64,000 nt of DNA from Idiomarina aquatica (lineage in GTDB: Bacteria > Pseudomonadota > Gammaproteobacteria > Enterobacterales > Alteromonadaceae), in assembly GCF_004362895.1 (NCBI RefSeq), contig NZ_SNXI01000004.1:1-64000 (forward strand). Reading direction: 5' to 3'. This document shows, one piece after another, positions 42,579 to 51,354 of the stretch. The translations under genes were made by a program, and so were the position numbers. How positions within the stretch are numbered: position 1 is the first letter of the stretch; each line of letters begins with the position of its first letter. The notes under the pieces were generated by a model. The model ran no database searches. It was not told the origin of the DNA and saw only the letters and a program-made list of their open reading frames with translations.

Positions 42579-44270
42579 ATGTTGAACGTAGAAGACGTTG
42601 TCAAACAGAGCCTGCCGCGTATACACAATACACCCTGGCTGGCCAAACCCACCACTTGGTTTTTACGCAACTTGCTGCACGAAAGCGATATTCGTGACTT
42701 TAGTCAGCACTATCCTGAACTTAATGGCATCGACTTTGTTGAGCAGGTGCTCGATTATTTTAATTTTTCTTATGCTTACCGCAGTAGTGAGCTGGATAAT
42801 ATTCCCAGTCGAGGGCGGGTTATTATATTTGCCAACCATCCGATTGGCTCACTCGACGGTTTAGCCTTACTAAAATTGGTCAGCGAAGTGCGCAGCGATG
42901 TAAAAATTGTCGCCAACGATCTGCTGATGAAACTAAAACCGCTGCAATCAATGCTATTACCGGTACGCGTGTTTAACGGCTCTTCGGGCCGCGATGATAT
43001 TCGTAATATGCACCAGCATTTAAACAACGAGGGCGCGGTTATTGTTTTCCCTGCCGGCGAGGTTTCGCGCTTGCGACCCCAGGGAGTCAGGGATACGCGT
43101 TGGCAGCAAGGGTTTGTTAAGTTAGCCAAGCGCTGTGAGGCACCGTTATTACCCATTCGTCTGTACGCCCACAATTCGGCGTTATTTTATACCGCCTCTA
43201 TGGTTTACAAACCATTGGCGACCTTATTGTTGGTGAAGGAGATGTTCCGCCAACAGCGTAAACACGTCAGTTGCCGTATTGGTGAGCTGATTCCGTACCA
43301 GGCGCTGGAAACGATGCGTCTGTTGCCGATAAAACAACAACTTAAACTACTAAAAAAGCACCTTTACCGGCTGGGCAGTCAAAAGGAGCTGATTTTACCC
43401 ACCCAAACGGCGGTGGCGAGGCCTGAGCCGCGCCAAACGTTAAAGCAGGCTATTGAGCAGTGCGAGCAACTGGGTACTACCGCCTGCGGTAAGCGGATTG
43501 TCTTGTATGAGTTTAACGGTAGCTCGCCGATTTTGCGTGAAATTGGCCGTTTACGCGAAGTGGCATTTCGGGCAGTCGGCGAGGGCACCTGGCAGCGCCG
43601 CGATCTGGATGACCATGACCGTTATTATATGCACCTTATTCTGTGGGACCCTGATGACCTTGAAATCGCCGGTGCGTATCGGCTGGGAGACTGCGCAAAG
43701 ATCCTGCAAAAGGTCGGCTCAAACGGACTTTATACTATTGCATTTTATCAATTTGATACGGCGATATTCGATATTCACGCGCAGGGTTTAGAGCTGGGGC
43801 GTTCGTTTGTACAACCACGCTACTGGGGTAAACGCAGCCTCGATTATTTGTGGCTGGGGATTGGTGCGTTATTAAAACAGCGGCCGCAGTATCGCTATTT
43901 ATTTGGCTCGGTCAGTATCAGTAACGCCTTGCCGGATCCGGCGACAGAAGCCTTAGTCGCGTTTTATCGTCACTACTTTCCGCCCGTGCATCCACAGCTT
44001 GCCACAGCAAATCATCCCTACAATCCGGAGGCGAAACACTTTCGGCTAACGGGTTGTTACGAACAGGACTTTTGCGATTTAAAAAGCTATCTGGCATCGA
44101 TGGGAGCAGCAATACCGACGTTATATAAGCAGTATGCAGATTTGTGCGAAAAGGGCGGCGTACAGTTTTTAGCGTTTGGCGTCGATCCGGACTTTTCCAA
44201 TTCCATCGACGGACTGGTGCTGGTGGATATTACTAAATTAAAGCCGAAGAAGCGCAAACGATATCTCTAG
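42579..44270 (+). CDS. olsF: Bifunctional ornithine lipid synthase OlsF-like (acyltransferase plus GNAT)
   Basis: Protein of 563 residues with two acyltransferase domains. The N-terminal half is a PlsC-like O-acyltransferase: ANHPIGSLDG (H87, D93), GRDDIRNM and FPAGE (157-161). The C-terminal half from about 290 is an OlsB-like N-acyltransferase (LREVAFRAVGEGT, DLDDHDRYYMHLILWD). This order matches OlsF of Serratia, which makes ornithine lipids by acylating ornithine and then lyso-ornithine lipid. Ornithine lipids replace phospholipids under phosphate limitation. The gene is bracketed by hairpin arrays, so its promoter must lie within the left array or the 64 bp after it. Confidence 0.82.
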   Translation: MLNVEDVVKQSLPRIHNTPWLAKPTTWFLRNLLHESDIRDFSQHYPELNGIDFVEQVLDYFNFSYAYRSSELDNIPSRGRVIIFANHPIGSLDGLALLKLVSEVRSDVKIVANDLLMKLKPLQSMLLPVRVFNGSSGRDDIRNMHQHLNNEGAVIVFPAGEVSRLRPQGVRDTRWQQGFVKLAKRCEAPLLPIRLYAHNSALFYTASMVYKPLATLLLVKEMFRQQRKHVSCRIGELIPYQALETMRLLPIKQQLKLLKKHLYRLGSQKELILPTQTAVARPEPRQTLKQAIEQCEQLGTTACGKRIVLYEFNGSSPILREIGRLREVAFRAVGEGTWQRRDLDDHDRYYMHLILWDPDDLEIAGAYRLGDCAKILQKVGSNGLYTIAFYQFDTAIFDIHAQGLELGRSFVQPRYWGKRSLDYLWLGIGALLKQRPQYRYLFGSVSISNALPDPATEALVAFYRHYFPPVHPQLATANHPYNPEAKHFRLTGCYEQDFCDLKSYLASMGAAIPTLYKQYADLCEKGGVQFLAFGVDPDFSNSIDGLVLVDITKLKPKKRKRYL

Positions 44271-44551
44271 CGCCTGACGGCGCGGCTTTTTGCCCCTGAC
44301 GGGGCGGCTTTTTGTGCCTACGGCACGGCTGTTTGGCCCTTCGGGCCGGCTGTTTGCAACATCGCTGCGCTCGTTGCGGCTGTTTGTGCTACGCACGGCT
44401 TTTACCGCCGTTAGGCAAACAGCCTTAGCGGCCGAATGCACGCTAAAAACAGCCGCAGCGCAGCTGCAAAGGGCCGGCCCGCAGGGCCAAACAGCCGTCG
44501 CGAAGCGACAAAAGGCCGCAGCGCAGCTGCACACAGCCGCGCCGCAGGCGC
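44270..44551. repeat. Right hairpin array flanking olsF
   Basis: Thirteen modules fill the whole gap between the olsF stop and the convergent M28 peptidase stop. Hairpins include GCGCC-TGAC-GGCGC, GCCCC-TGAC-GGGGC, GTGCC-TAC-GGCAC, GGCCC-TTC-GGGCC, GCAGC-GCA-GCTGC (twice), GGCCC-GCA-GGGCC, GTCGC-GAA-GCGAC and GCGCC-GCA-GGCGC. Spacers are GGCTTTTT or GGCTGTTT up to about 44404 and AAACAGCC-type after it. Stems differ from one module to the next while spacers are kept. The first hairpin begins on the last base of the olsF stop codon. Confidence 0.92.
44348..44454 (-). repeat. 107-bp inverted repeat, right arm
   Basis: Inverted partner of 42378-42484, two mismatches in 107 bp by eye. It spans five internal hairpins and six spacers. 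Confidence 0.9.
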
Positions 44552-44555
44552 ATAG

Positions 44556-46208
44556 TTATTCCTGGAATTGCTTACCGAAGTAAGAATCTTCCAGCCATTG
44601 CGGGCGTTGATCCGCGTTCGCAATTTCTTTACCGATTTCAAAGTTGATATTAGTGAAGCGTGCACCCGCTTCGTAGTTAACATCATGCACTTTTAAATCG
44701 TCGCTGGGGCGGTGGTAATGCTCAGCAAAGAACTTACCCCATACTTCGCCACCGTCTTCACCCTCAGTACGTGAGGTAAAGCCTGTCATCAGGAATACCG
44801 CAGGAATACCTTTTTTAACCAGGGTGTAATGGTCAGAGCGTGTGAAGATCGCTTGCTCAGGCATTGGATCCGGGCTTTGTTCGGTATCATATTGTTGTGC
44901 CGCTTTAGTCACTGTATCACCCAGGGTCGAGTGCGATGCACCGAAGGCGATAACGTCAGCAAAATCGTACAACAACACCGGCATATCCAGGTTGACGTTG
45001 GCGACGATGCTGTTCAGAGGCACGGTCGGGTTGTTGGCGAAGTAATCAGCGCCCAACAGGCCTTTTTCTTCTGCGGTTACCGACAGGAACATGATTGAGC
45101 GTTTATTGTCGATGCCTGATTCAACAAACATGCGCGCGGTTTCCAGCATGACTGAAACGCCTGAGGCGTTATCCATGGCGCCGTTGTTAATGACATCGTC
45201 ACTGCTCATGTCTTTGACTACGCCAATATGGTCAGAGTGAGCGGTGTAAACCACATACTCGTCCTTAAGCTGAGGGTCGGTGCCCGGAAGTACTGCGGCA
45301 ACGTTAGGGCTGGTCGTTTGCTCATGGGTTGACTCTTTAGTCAACATAACCGAACCGTCCAGTTCAAAGCCTTTAGGCGAAAAATTAGGATCTTCACTGA
45401 TTTGTTCGAAGATCGCATCCAACGCCGTAGGAGCGTTAGCAAATAATTTTTGCGCCGGCTCGTCGTCTAAATAGGCCGAGCCCATTAATTGTTGTTCCTG
45501 ACCCTGTGGCAAACCATTAGGCCCCATCCAGGTCATGCGCGGCGTTTTGGTGTAATAGACGCTGGTTTCAAATTTACGCACTTCCTCGCGCACCGGCGTA
45601 TGCAGGGTAATGATGCCGACAGCACCTTTGTCGCGGGCAATATCATCTTTGATATTGGCTAAATGTGCGCCTTCTTCACTAGGCAGGTTCTCGGGGCGGC
45701 CGGTCAGCATCACCACGATCTTGCCTTCAACGTCCAGACCGTCGTAATCGTTTAAACCAAACTCGGGCGCTTCCATACCGTAGCCAACAAACACCAATGG
45801 TGCGGTCACTTCACTGCGTTCAGCATGATGACTGGGGCCGGTAATGAATTCTTTACCAAACTCAAATTCAAGCTCTTCGCCGTTAGCCGAGTAAACCATT
45901 TTCGCGCTATCGGCTTTCAGCATACTGGTGCGAAACGGAATGCGCTGATAATAGGTACCGTCCTCGCCTGCGGGTTCAAGGCCTAATTGTTTGAATTCGC
46001 TGACAATGTACTTTGACGCGATCTCATGACCGTCGCTGCCGGTTTGACGACCTTTCAGGTCATCACTGGCAAGAAATTCTAAATGGGCGCGGATATTTTG
46101 TTGCTGCGCACTGACACTGGTGTCTTTGGCGGGCGCTTCTTGCGCGCCACAGGCAGCTAAAGTAGCTGCGATGGCTGCAGGTAATAGCAGACGAGTTAAC
46201 TTCTTCAT
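44556..46208 (-). CDS. M28 family zinc aminopeptidase, lipoprotein
   Basis: Exported peptidase of 550 residues with lipobox LAAC (Cys 20). A PA-type insert (APLVFVGYGMEAPEFG) precedes the catalytic part. Zinc and catalytic residues are visible: H and D in YTAHSDHIG, D in GAMDNASGV, EE in SVTAEEKGLLGADY, D in NLDMPVLLYDF and H in RSDHYTLVKKG. Relatives are periplasmic or surface aminopeptidases that process peptides. The promoter region is shared with the divergent zinc receptor gene and its Zur box. Confidence 0.9.
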   Translation of the reverse strand: MKKLTRLLLPAAIAATLAACGAQEAPAKDTSVSAQQQNIRAHLEFLASDDLKGRQTGSDGHEIASKYIVSEFKQLGLEPAGEDGTYYQRIPFRTSMLKADSAKMVYSANGEELEFEFGKEFITGPSHHAERSEVTAPLVFVGYGMEAPEFGLNDYDGLDVEGKIVVMLTGRPENLPSEEGAHLANIKDDIARDKGAVGIITLHTPVREEVRKFETSVYYTKTPRMTWMGPNGLPQGQEQQLMGSAYLDDEPAQKLFANAPTALDAIFEQISEDPNFSPKGFELDGSVMLTKESTHEQTTSPNVAAVLPGTDPQLKDEYVVYTAHSDHIGVVKDMSSDDVINNGAMDNASGVSVMLETARMFVESGIDNKRSIMFLSVTAEEKGLLGADYFANNPTVPLNSIVANVNLDMPVLLYDFADVIAFGASHSTLGDTVTKAAQQYDTEQSPDPMPEQAIFTRSDHYTLVKKGIPAVFLMTGFTSRTEGEDGGEVWGKFFAEHYHRPSDDLKVHDVNYEAGARFTNINFEIGKEIANADQRPQWLEDSYFGKQFQE

Positions 46209-46328
46209 GATGTTCTCACAACGTATTGTTATTAAAAGATGTTGGATTGCCGGTTCAGTGTAACCCAGCTAATAAGCAATCACTAGCCGCTTATCGCAAC
46301 GAGAGTGTTGCAAATCGTAAATAAGCAT

Positions 46329-46350
46329 TGTAATGTTATATTATTACATA
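46329..46350. promoter_or_regulatory. Zur box between the M28 peptidase and TonB receptor genes
   Basis: The palindrome TGTAATGTTATATTATTACA fits the gammaproteobacterial Zur consensus (AATGTTATA-TATAACATT). It lies 33 bp before the receptor start and 121 bp before the peptidase start. Zinc limitation should relieve repression of the receptor. Confidence 0.8.
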
Positions 46351-46382
46351 AGCGATTGATTCAGATCAGCTAAGGAGTCTGT

Positions 46383-48539
46383 GTGAGGTTAAATGCTATT
46401 ACCCTGGGTTTGCTCGGAATGACGACGTTGCCGGTGGCGGCTCAGCAGTCATCGCAGAGCGAATCGGTTCCTGTAGGCGAAACTATAGTGATTACCGCCA
46501 ACCCGTTGAATAAAACAGCGCTGGAATCAACCCAACCGGTCAGCATTATCAGCGGTGACGAGTTACAGCAAAAACATGCCCAGACGTTAGGCGAAACACT
46601 ATCGTCGGAACCGGGCATTAACAACACGCATTATACCGCTGGTGCAGGCAGTCCTATTATTCGGGGGCTGGATGGTCCGCGCGTAAAAATCACCCAAAAT
46701 GGCTTAGATACCGGCGATGTATCACGGGGCAGTCCTGATCATGCAGTGACCACCGAAACCAGTAGCGCTGAGCAAATTGAGGTGCTGCGTGGCCCGGCAA
46801 CCTTGTTGTATGGTAGTGGCGCCATTGGTGGCGTGATTAACGTGGTGGACAACCGCATTCCGACGCAGCCGGTCTATGATTTGGAGGGTAACCTGAATCT
46901 TCGCGGTGCGACGGTCAATGATCAGAAGGAAGCCTCGTATAATTTCACCGCCGGTAACGGCAGCTGGGCTTTTTATGCGGACGCGCATTATCGCCGCAGC
47001 GACGATTTTGATACGCCGAACTTTATCAATGACGAGGGCGAGGCCGTTGATTCGGTCGAGAACAGTTTTTCTGATTCAGACGGCGCCACCTTAGGCACCG
47101 CGTATCATGACGACTGGGGCTTTTTCGGTGTCAGTTATCAGGCGTTGTACTCGGAGTACGGTATTCCCGGACATGCACACGGACATGACGAAGAGCACGA
47201 AGACGAACATGGTGAAGAGGAACACGAAGAGGACCATGGTGCTGAAGAAGAGGCGTTGCCGTTTGCTGATTTAGAACAACAGCGCTGGCAAATTGCCGGC
47301 CAACTCAATGCTCCGGTCAATGGCATCGAGGCGGTCGAGATGCGCGCTGCCTTTACCGATTATCAGCACCGTGAAATAGAAGGAGCACAGGTCGGTACGC
47401 AGTTTAACAATAATCAAAAAGAGCTGCGCGTCATAGCTAAACACGAGCCGTTACAAGGCTGGAGCGGCGCCCTGGGCTACCAGTGGGATATCAGCGATAA
47501 ACAGGCGTTTGGCGCCGAAGCTTTTACTCCGGATACCAGTCGCCGGGCACAAGGTGTGTTCTGGTTAGTTGAGCAGGAATTTGGCGATCATCACGTCGAT
47601 TTAGGTGCGCGCTACGAACAAACCACACTGGCCAGCGAAGACGTGCGCTTAGATACCTTCGACTCGGTCTCGTCATCGGCAGGTTATCTGTATCATTTTG
47701 ACCAGCACAGTTCGGTTTCGGTTAACCTGAGCCATGCAGAACGTGCGCCCAGCGCGACGGAAGTGTTTGCTAACGGCGAACATTTTGCCACCCAGACCTA
47801 CGAATTGGGAACTTTTTATGAGCTGCACCAGGAAGACAATGGTGAGTACCATATAGAAAATGCAGGCGCAGAAGTGAGCACCGAAACCTCTAACAACATT
47901 GACGTAGGGCTACATTTTGAAAACGAGCGCGTGCATGCGCAAGTCAATGTGTTCTACAACCGTGTCGATAACTTTATTTATGAACGTTTTACCGGTATCA
48001 GCAGTGACATGATTCATACTGACGAAGGGCACGATGAGCATGCAGGAGAACTTGCGGACGAGCACGGACATGAAGGCGAAGAAGCGCTGGAAGTGGTGCA
48101 ATTTGCTCAGGCTGACGCCGAACTTTATGGCTATGAGTTAGACCTGGGTTACCGCTTTGATGACGCCTGGTCATTGCATGGCTTTAGCGACTATACCCGT
48201 GCCAAACAAACCGCCGGCGGCGACTTACCGCGTATCCCGGCGCAGCGCATAGGCATAGAAGCACGTTATCAGGCACAGGACTTTGATGCTGCCGTAGGCT
48301 ACACGCGCTATATGGAACAGGATCGCATTGCAGACAACGAGACCGTGACACCTGCCTTTGGCATTGTTGATGCGCGCATCAATTATTACCCTCAAATGTT
48401 GGCGCAATATGGCGCGACGGTTTATCTAAAAGGAGAAAACCTGACTGACCAGTTGGGCCTGGTGCATAGTTCGTTCCTTAAGGATGATGTGCCGATGCCG
48501 GGACGTAATGTGCAGCTTGGGGTGTCGATAAACTTCTGA
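46383..48539 (+). CDS. znuD: ZnuD-like TonB-dependent zinc receptor
   Basis: Outer-membrane receptor of 718 residues. The signal peptide ends near PVAAQQ; a plug domain (TIVITANPLNK, PIIRGLDGPRV, EVLRGPATLLYGSGAIGGVINV) and a barrel ending in VSINF follow. Two surface-loop regions are rich in His, Asp and Glu: 263-290 (begins GHAHGHDEEHEDEHGEEEH) and one near 540-565. Such loops catch zinc in Neisseria ZnuD. The start is GTG, set by TAAGGAG. A Zur box upstream supports zinc as substrate. Confidence 0.87.
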   Translation: MRLNAITLGLLGMTTLPVAAQQSSQSESVPVGETIVITANPLNKTALESTQPVSIISGDELQQKHAQTLGETLSSEPGINNTHYTAGAGSPIIRGLDGPRVKITQNGLDTGDVSRGSPDHAVTTETSSAEQIEVLRGPATLLYGSGAIGGVINVVDNRIPTQPVYDLEGNLNLRGATVNDQKEASYNFTAGNGSWAFYADAHYRRSDDFDTPNFINDEGEAVDSVENSFSDSDGATLGTAYHDDWGFFGVSYQALYSEYGIPGHAHGHDEEHEDEHGEEEHEEDHGAEEEALPFADLEQQRWQIAGQLNAPVNGIEAVEMRAAFTDYQHREIEGAQVGTQFNNNQKELRVIAKHEPLQGWSGALGYQWDISDKQAFGAEAFTPDTSRRAQGVFWLVEQEFGDHHVDLGARYEQTTLASEDVRLDTFDSVSSSAGYLYHFDQHSSVSVNLSHAERAPSATEVFANGEHFATQTYELGTFYELHQEDNGEYHIENAGAEVSTETSNNIDVGLHFENERVHAQVNVFYNRVDNFIYERFTGISSDMIHTDEGHDEHAGELADEHGHEGEEALEVVQFAQADAELYGYELDLGYRFDDAWSLHGFSDYTRAKQTAGGDLPRIPAQRIGIEARYQAQDFDAAVGYTRYMEQDRIADNETVTPAFGIVDARINYYPQMLAQYGATVYLKGENLTDQLGLVHSSFLKDDVPMPGRNVQLGVSINF

Positions 48540-48621
48540 ACCTGACCGTTAATCGCAGTCAGACACATTAGCGCCGCGTAATTTGCTATCCTTCGGTAAA
48601 CTTTAAAACAAGGATACTATT

Positions 48622-50874
48622 ATGCGGCGTTTGTCTTTATTAACCGCAACCATGGCACTGTTGTCGAGCAGCGGTTTTACCGCTTCTGCGGCCGCCGAAC
48701 AGCTGACTATTGAGCGTATTTTTACGGCACCATCGTTAACCGGTGAATCTATCCGCTCGCTGCGGTTCTCGCCCGACGGGCAAACTCTGACTTATCTGAA
48801 AGGGCGTGACGATGATGCTAATCGTTACGACTTATGGCAGTACAACATCGATAGTCAACAGCATCAGTTGCTGGTTAACTCCGATGATTTGTTTTCCGGC
48901 CCCGAGAACCTCTCCGATGAAGAAAAGGCTCGCCGCGAACGCTTACGCTTAAGTGGTTCGGGCATTGTCAGTTACCAGTGGTCGGCGCAATCGGATGCGT
49001 TGTTATTTCCGCTGAATGGCGACGTTTACTACTATGATTTGCAGCAGCAAAAAGCCCGTCAAATTACCGCTACCGATGCATTTGAAACCGATGCCCGCTT
49101 GTCACCCCAGGGCAATTACGTGTCCTTTATTCGCGAGCAAAACTTATATACGGTTAATTTACAAACGGGTAAAGAGCAAGCCATTACCGAATCCGGCGGC
49201 GACACGATTAAATACGGTATGGCCGAATTTGTGGCGCAGGAAGAGATGGATCGGATGACCGGTTACTGGTGGGCGCCGGACGAGTCAAAACTGGTGCTGA
49301 CCAAAGTTGATGAGTCGCCGGTAGAGATCGCAGCCCGCAGCGAAATCTACGCCGATCGCATCGATATGATTGAGCAGCGCTATCCTTTTGCCGGCACCGA
49401 TAATGTGGCTGTCGATTTGGGCGTGGTCAGCTTAAGCCATAACGAGCAGTCCTCAGGTTCATCGATAGAGTCATCGATTAAGTGGCTGGGTTTGAGTGTC
49501 CTTGGCGATGGCTACCTGGCCCGGGTTAACTGGGTTGATGGCGATCGTTTTACCTACCAATGGCAGAGCCGCGATCAACAGCAGCTGGATTTGCGTCTGG
49601 TCGATGCTAATGATCAAAAGCAGCAGGTATTGATCACTGAAACCAGCGACAGCTGGGTTAATATTCATGATGACTTACACTTTTTATCGGACAATAAGCA
49701 TTTTGTCTGGGCATCTGAACGCAGTGGCTACAAACATCTGTATTTATACCGTTTAGACGGCAGTTTAATCCGCCAGTTAACATCAGGTAACTGGGCCGTT
49801 GATGCGCTAGCGGCCATTGATGAACAAACGGGGGCTATTTATTTCACCGGCCGTCTAAAGTCGCCGTTACAGCGCCATCTGTATCGTAATCAGTTAAATA
49901 CCGGTTCGCCGGGCTCACCGAGTCAGATTACCGAGCGTGAGGGTATGCATAACATTACCTTTGCAGCCAATGCGCAATCGTATCTGGATAGCTTTGAGTC
50001 GCCGCAACAACCGGCGCAGGTGAGTTTGCATGGACCGACCGGTGAGCGCCTGGCGTGGTTAAATGAAAATGCTATTGATGCCTCACATCCATTAAAGCCT
50101 TATTACCACGACTGGCTTTATGCGGACTACGGTACGCTGGAAGCCGAAGATGGTCAGACGCTGTATTATCAGTTAACCAAACCGGCCAATTTTGATGCTG
50201 AAAAGCAATATCCGGTGCTGGTTTACGTGTATGGCGGGCCGGGCGTGCAGGTGGTTGATAAGGGTTTCGGTAGCCTATTCCTGCAATACATGGCGCAGCA
50301 GGGCTATGTGGTGTTTAGTCTGGATAACCGCGGCTCTGCTAATCGCGGCAAAGCGTTCGAAGCGCCGATTTACCGTAACATGGGTACACCCGAGGTGGCG
50401 GATCAGGTCCGTGGGGTAGAATATCTGCGTACACTGGAGTTTGTCGACCCGGAACGCATTGGTATTTACGGCCACAGTTATGGCGGCTATATGACACTGA
50501 TGTCGATGTTTAAAGCGCCGGACTACTTTGCAGCCGGTGTATCGGGTGCGCCGGTGACGGACTGGAGTTTGTACGACACCCATTATACTGAACGTTATAT
50601 GGGCATGCCGCAGGACGGCGATGCTTACCAAAATGCATCGGTATTTCCGTACGCTGACGGACTGCAGGGTGACTTGCTGATGTATCACGGTATGGCTGAT
50701 GACAATGTGTTGTTTACCCATAGCACCAAGCTATACAAGCAGTTGCAGGATAATCAGCAGCAATTTCAAATGATGAATTACCCGGGTAAAAAGCACTCGC
50801 TTAACGGCACAGCGACGAAAATTCACCGGCATCAATTGATCCACGACTTTTTTCAACAAACGCTTAAAAAATAA
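48622..50874 (+). CDS. S9 family dipeptidyl peptidase IV-like protease
   Basis: Exported serine peptidase of 750 residues with signal peptide ending near SASAAEQ. An N-terminal beta-propeller of the DPP IV type is followed by an alpha/beta hydrolase: nucleophile S619 in GHSYGGY, Asp in HGMADDNVLF and His in GKKHSLNG. The EE motif that binds the substrate N-terminus is present (VAQEEMDRMTGYWW). It likely removes X-Pro dipeptides from external peptides. Confidence 0.93.
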   Translation: MRRLSLLTATMALLSSSGFTASAAAEQLTIERIFTAPSLTGESIRSLRFSPDGQTLTYLKGRDDDANRYDLWQYNIDSQQHQLLVNSDDLFSGPENLSDEEKARRERLRLSGSGIVSYQWSAQSDALLFPLNGDVYYYDLQQQKARQITATDAFETDARLSPQGNYVSFIREQNLYTVNLQTGKEQAITESGGDTIKYGMAEFVAQEEMDRMTGYWWAPDESKLVLTKVDESPVEIAARSEIYADRIDMIEQRYPFAGTDNVAVDLGVVSLSHNEQSSGSSIESSIKWLGLSVLGDGYLARVNWVDGDRFTYQWQSRDQQQLDLRLVDANDQKQQVLITETSDSWVNIHDDLHFLSDNKHFVWASERSGYKHLYLYRLDGSLIRQLTSGNWAVDALAAIDEQTGAIYFTGRLKSPLQRHLYRNQLNTGSPGSPSQITEREGMHNITFAANAQSYLDSFESPQQPAQVSLHGPTGERLAWLNENAIDASHPLKPYYHDWLYADYGTLEAEDGQTLYYQLTKPANFDAEKQYPVLVYVYGGPGVQVVDKGFGSLFLQYMAQQGYVVFSLDNRGSANRGKAFEAPIYRNMGTPEVADQVRGVEYLRTLEFVDPERIGIYGHSYGGYMTLMSMFKAPDYFAAGVSGAPVTDWSLYDTHYTERYMGMPQDGDAYQNASVFPYADGLQGDLLMYHGMADDNVLFTHSTKLYKQLQDNQQQFQMMNYPGKKHSLNGTATKIHRHQLIHDFFQQTLKK

Positions 50875-50921
50875 TGCGTTATACTTAGCGGCTCTATAAC
50901 TTATTTTGTTAAGGAGTCGCT

Positions 50922-51317
50922 ATGCGTTTTCTTTCTCGCCGCTTGGTTATGCCCAATGACCTTAACTTTGCCGGCTCTTTATTTGGTGGCCGTATTCTGG
51001 AATGGATTGACGAAGAAGCATACATCTTCGCCAGTTGCCAGTTAGAAGCGAAAAGCCTGGTCACCAAACACATTGGTGCGATCACTTTCGAAACATCGGC
51101 GTTTCAGGGTGACGTGGTGGAGTTTGGTCTGCAGGTTAAAAAGGCAGGGCGCAGCTCACTGACTATTACCTGTGTGGTGCGTAATAAGCACACCAAACAG
51201 AATATCTGCGTGGCCGATGATATTGTCTTTGTACATATCGACCCGGACACTCGCCAGCCCACACCTCATGGCAAAACCGAGGCGGAGCTGGACGATTCAA
51301 ATTACGAAATCGACTAG
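50922..51317 (+). CDS. yciA: Acyl-CoA thioesterase, hotdog fold (YciA-like)
   Basis: Single-domain hotdog thioesterase of 131 residues. The family motif NDLNFAGSLFGGRILEWIDE contains the catalytic Asp region, and VEFGLQVKKAGRSSLTI forms the second half. It hydrolyses acyl-CoA; chain preference cannot be told from sequence. AAGGAG precedes the ATG. Confidence 0.87.
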   Translation: MRFLSRRLVMPNDLNFAGSLFGGRILEWIDEEAYIFASCQLEAKSLVTKHIGAITFETSAFQGDVVEFGLQVKKAGRSSLTITCVVRNKHTKQNICVADDIVFVHIDPDTRQPTPHGKTEAELDDSNYEID

Positions 51318-51331
51318 CGTTTTACGGCCGT

Positions 51332-51354
51332 GGCTCGCCTTAAATTGGCGAGCC
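51332..51354. other. Hairpin between convergent genes
   Basis: Perfect 8-bp stem GGCTCGCC/GGCGAGCC with loop TTAAATT. The loop and right arm contain the last codons and stop of the metalloprotease gene. There is no T-tract, so it is only a possible terminator. Confidence 0.45.

Noticed and set aside
42336-44551. CRISPR array
   Set aside because: The conserved part is only 8 nt, changes to its complement in mid-array, and the variable parts are palindromes rather than unique spacers; no cas genes are present.
44238-44583. Open frames of 97-98 codons on both strands through the right array
   Set aside because: The near-21-nt period keeps frames open in GC-rich palindromes. The translations are low-complexity, have no family resemblance and no ribosome site.
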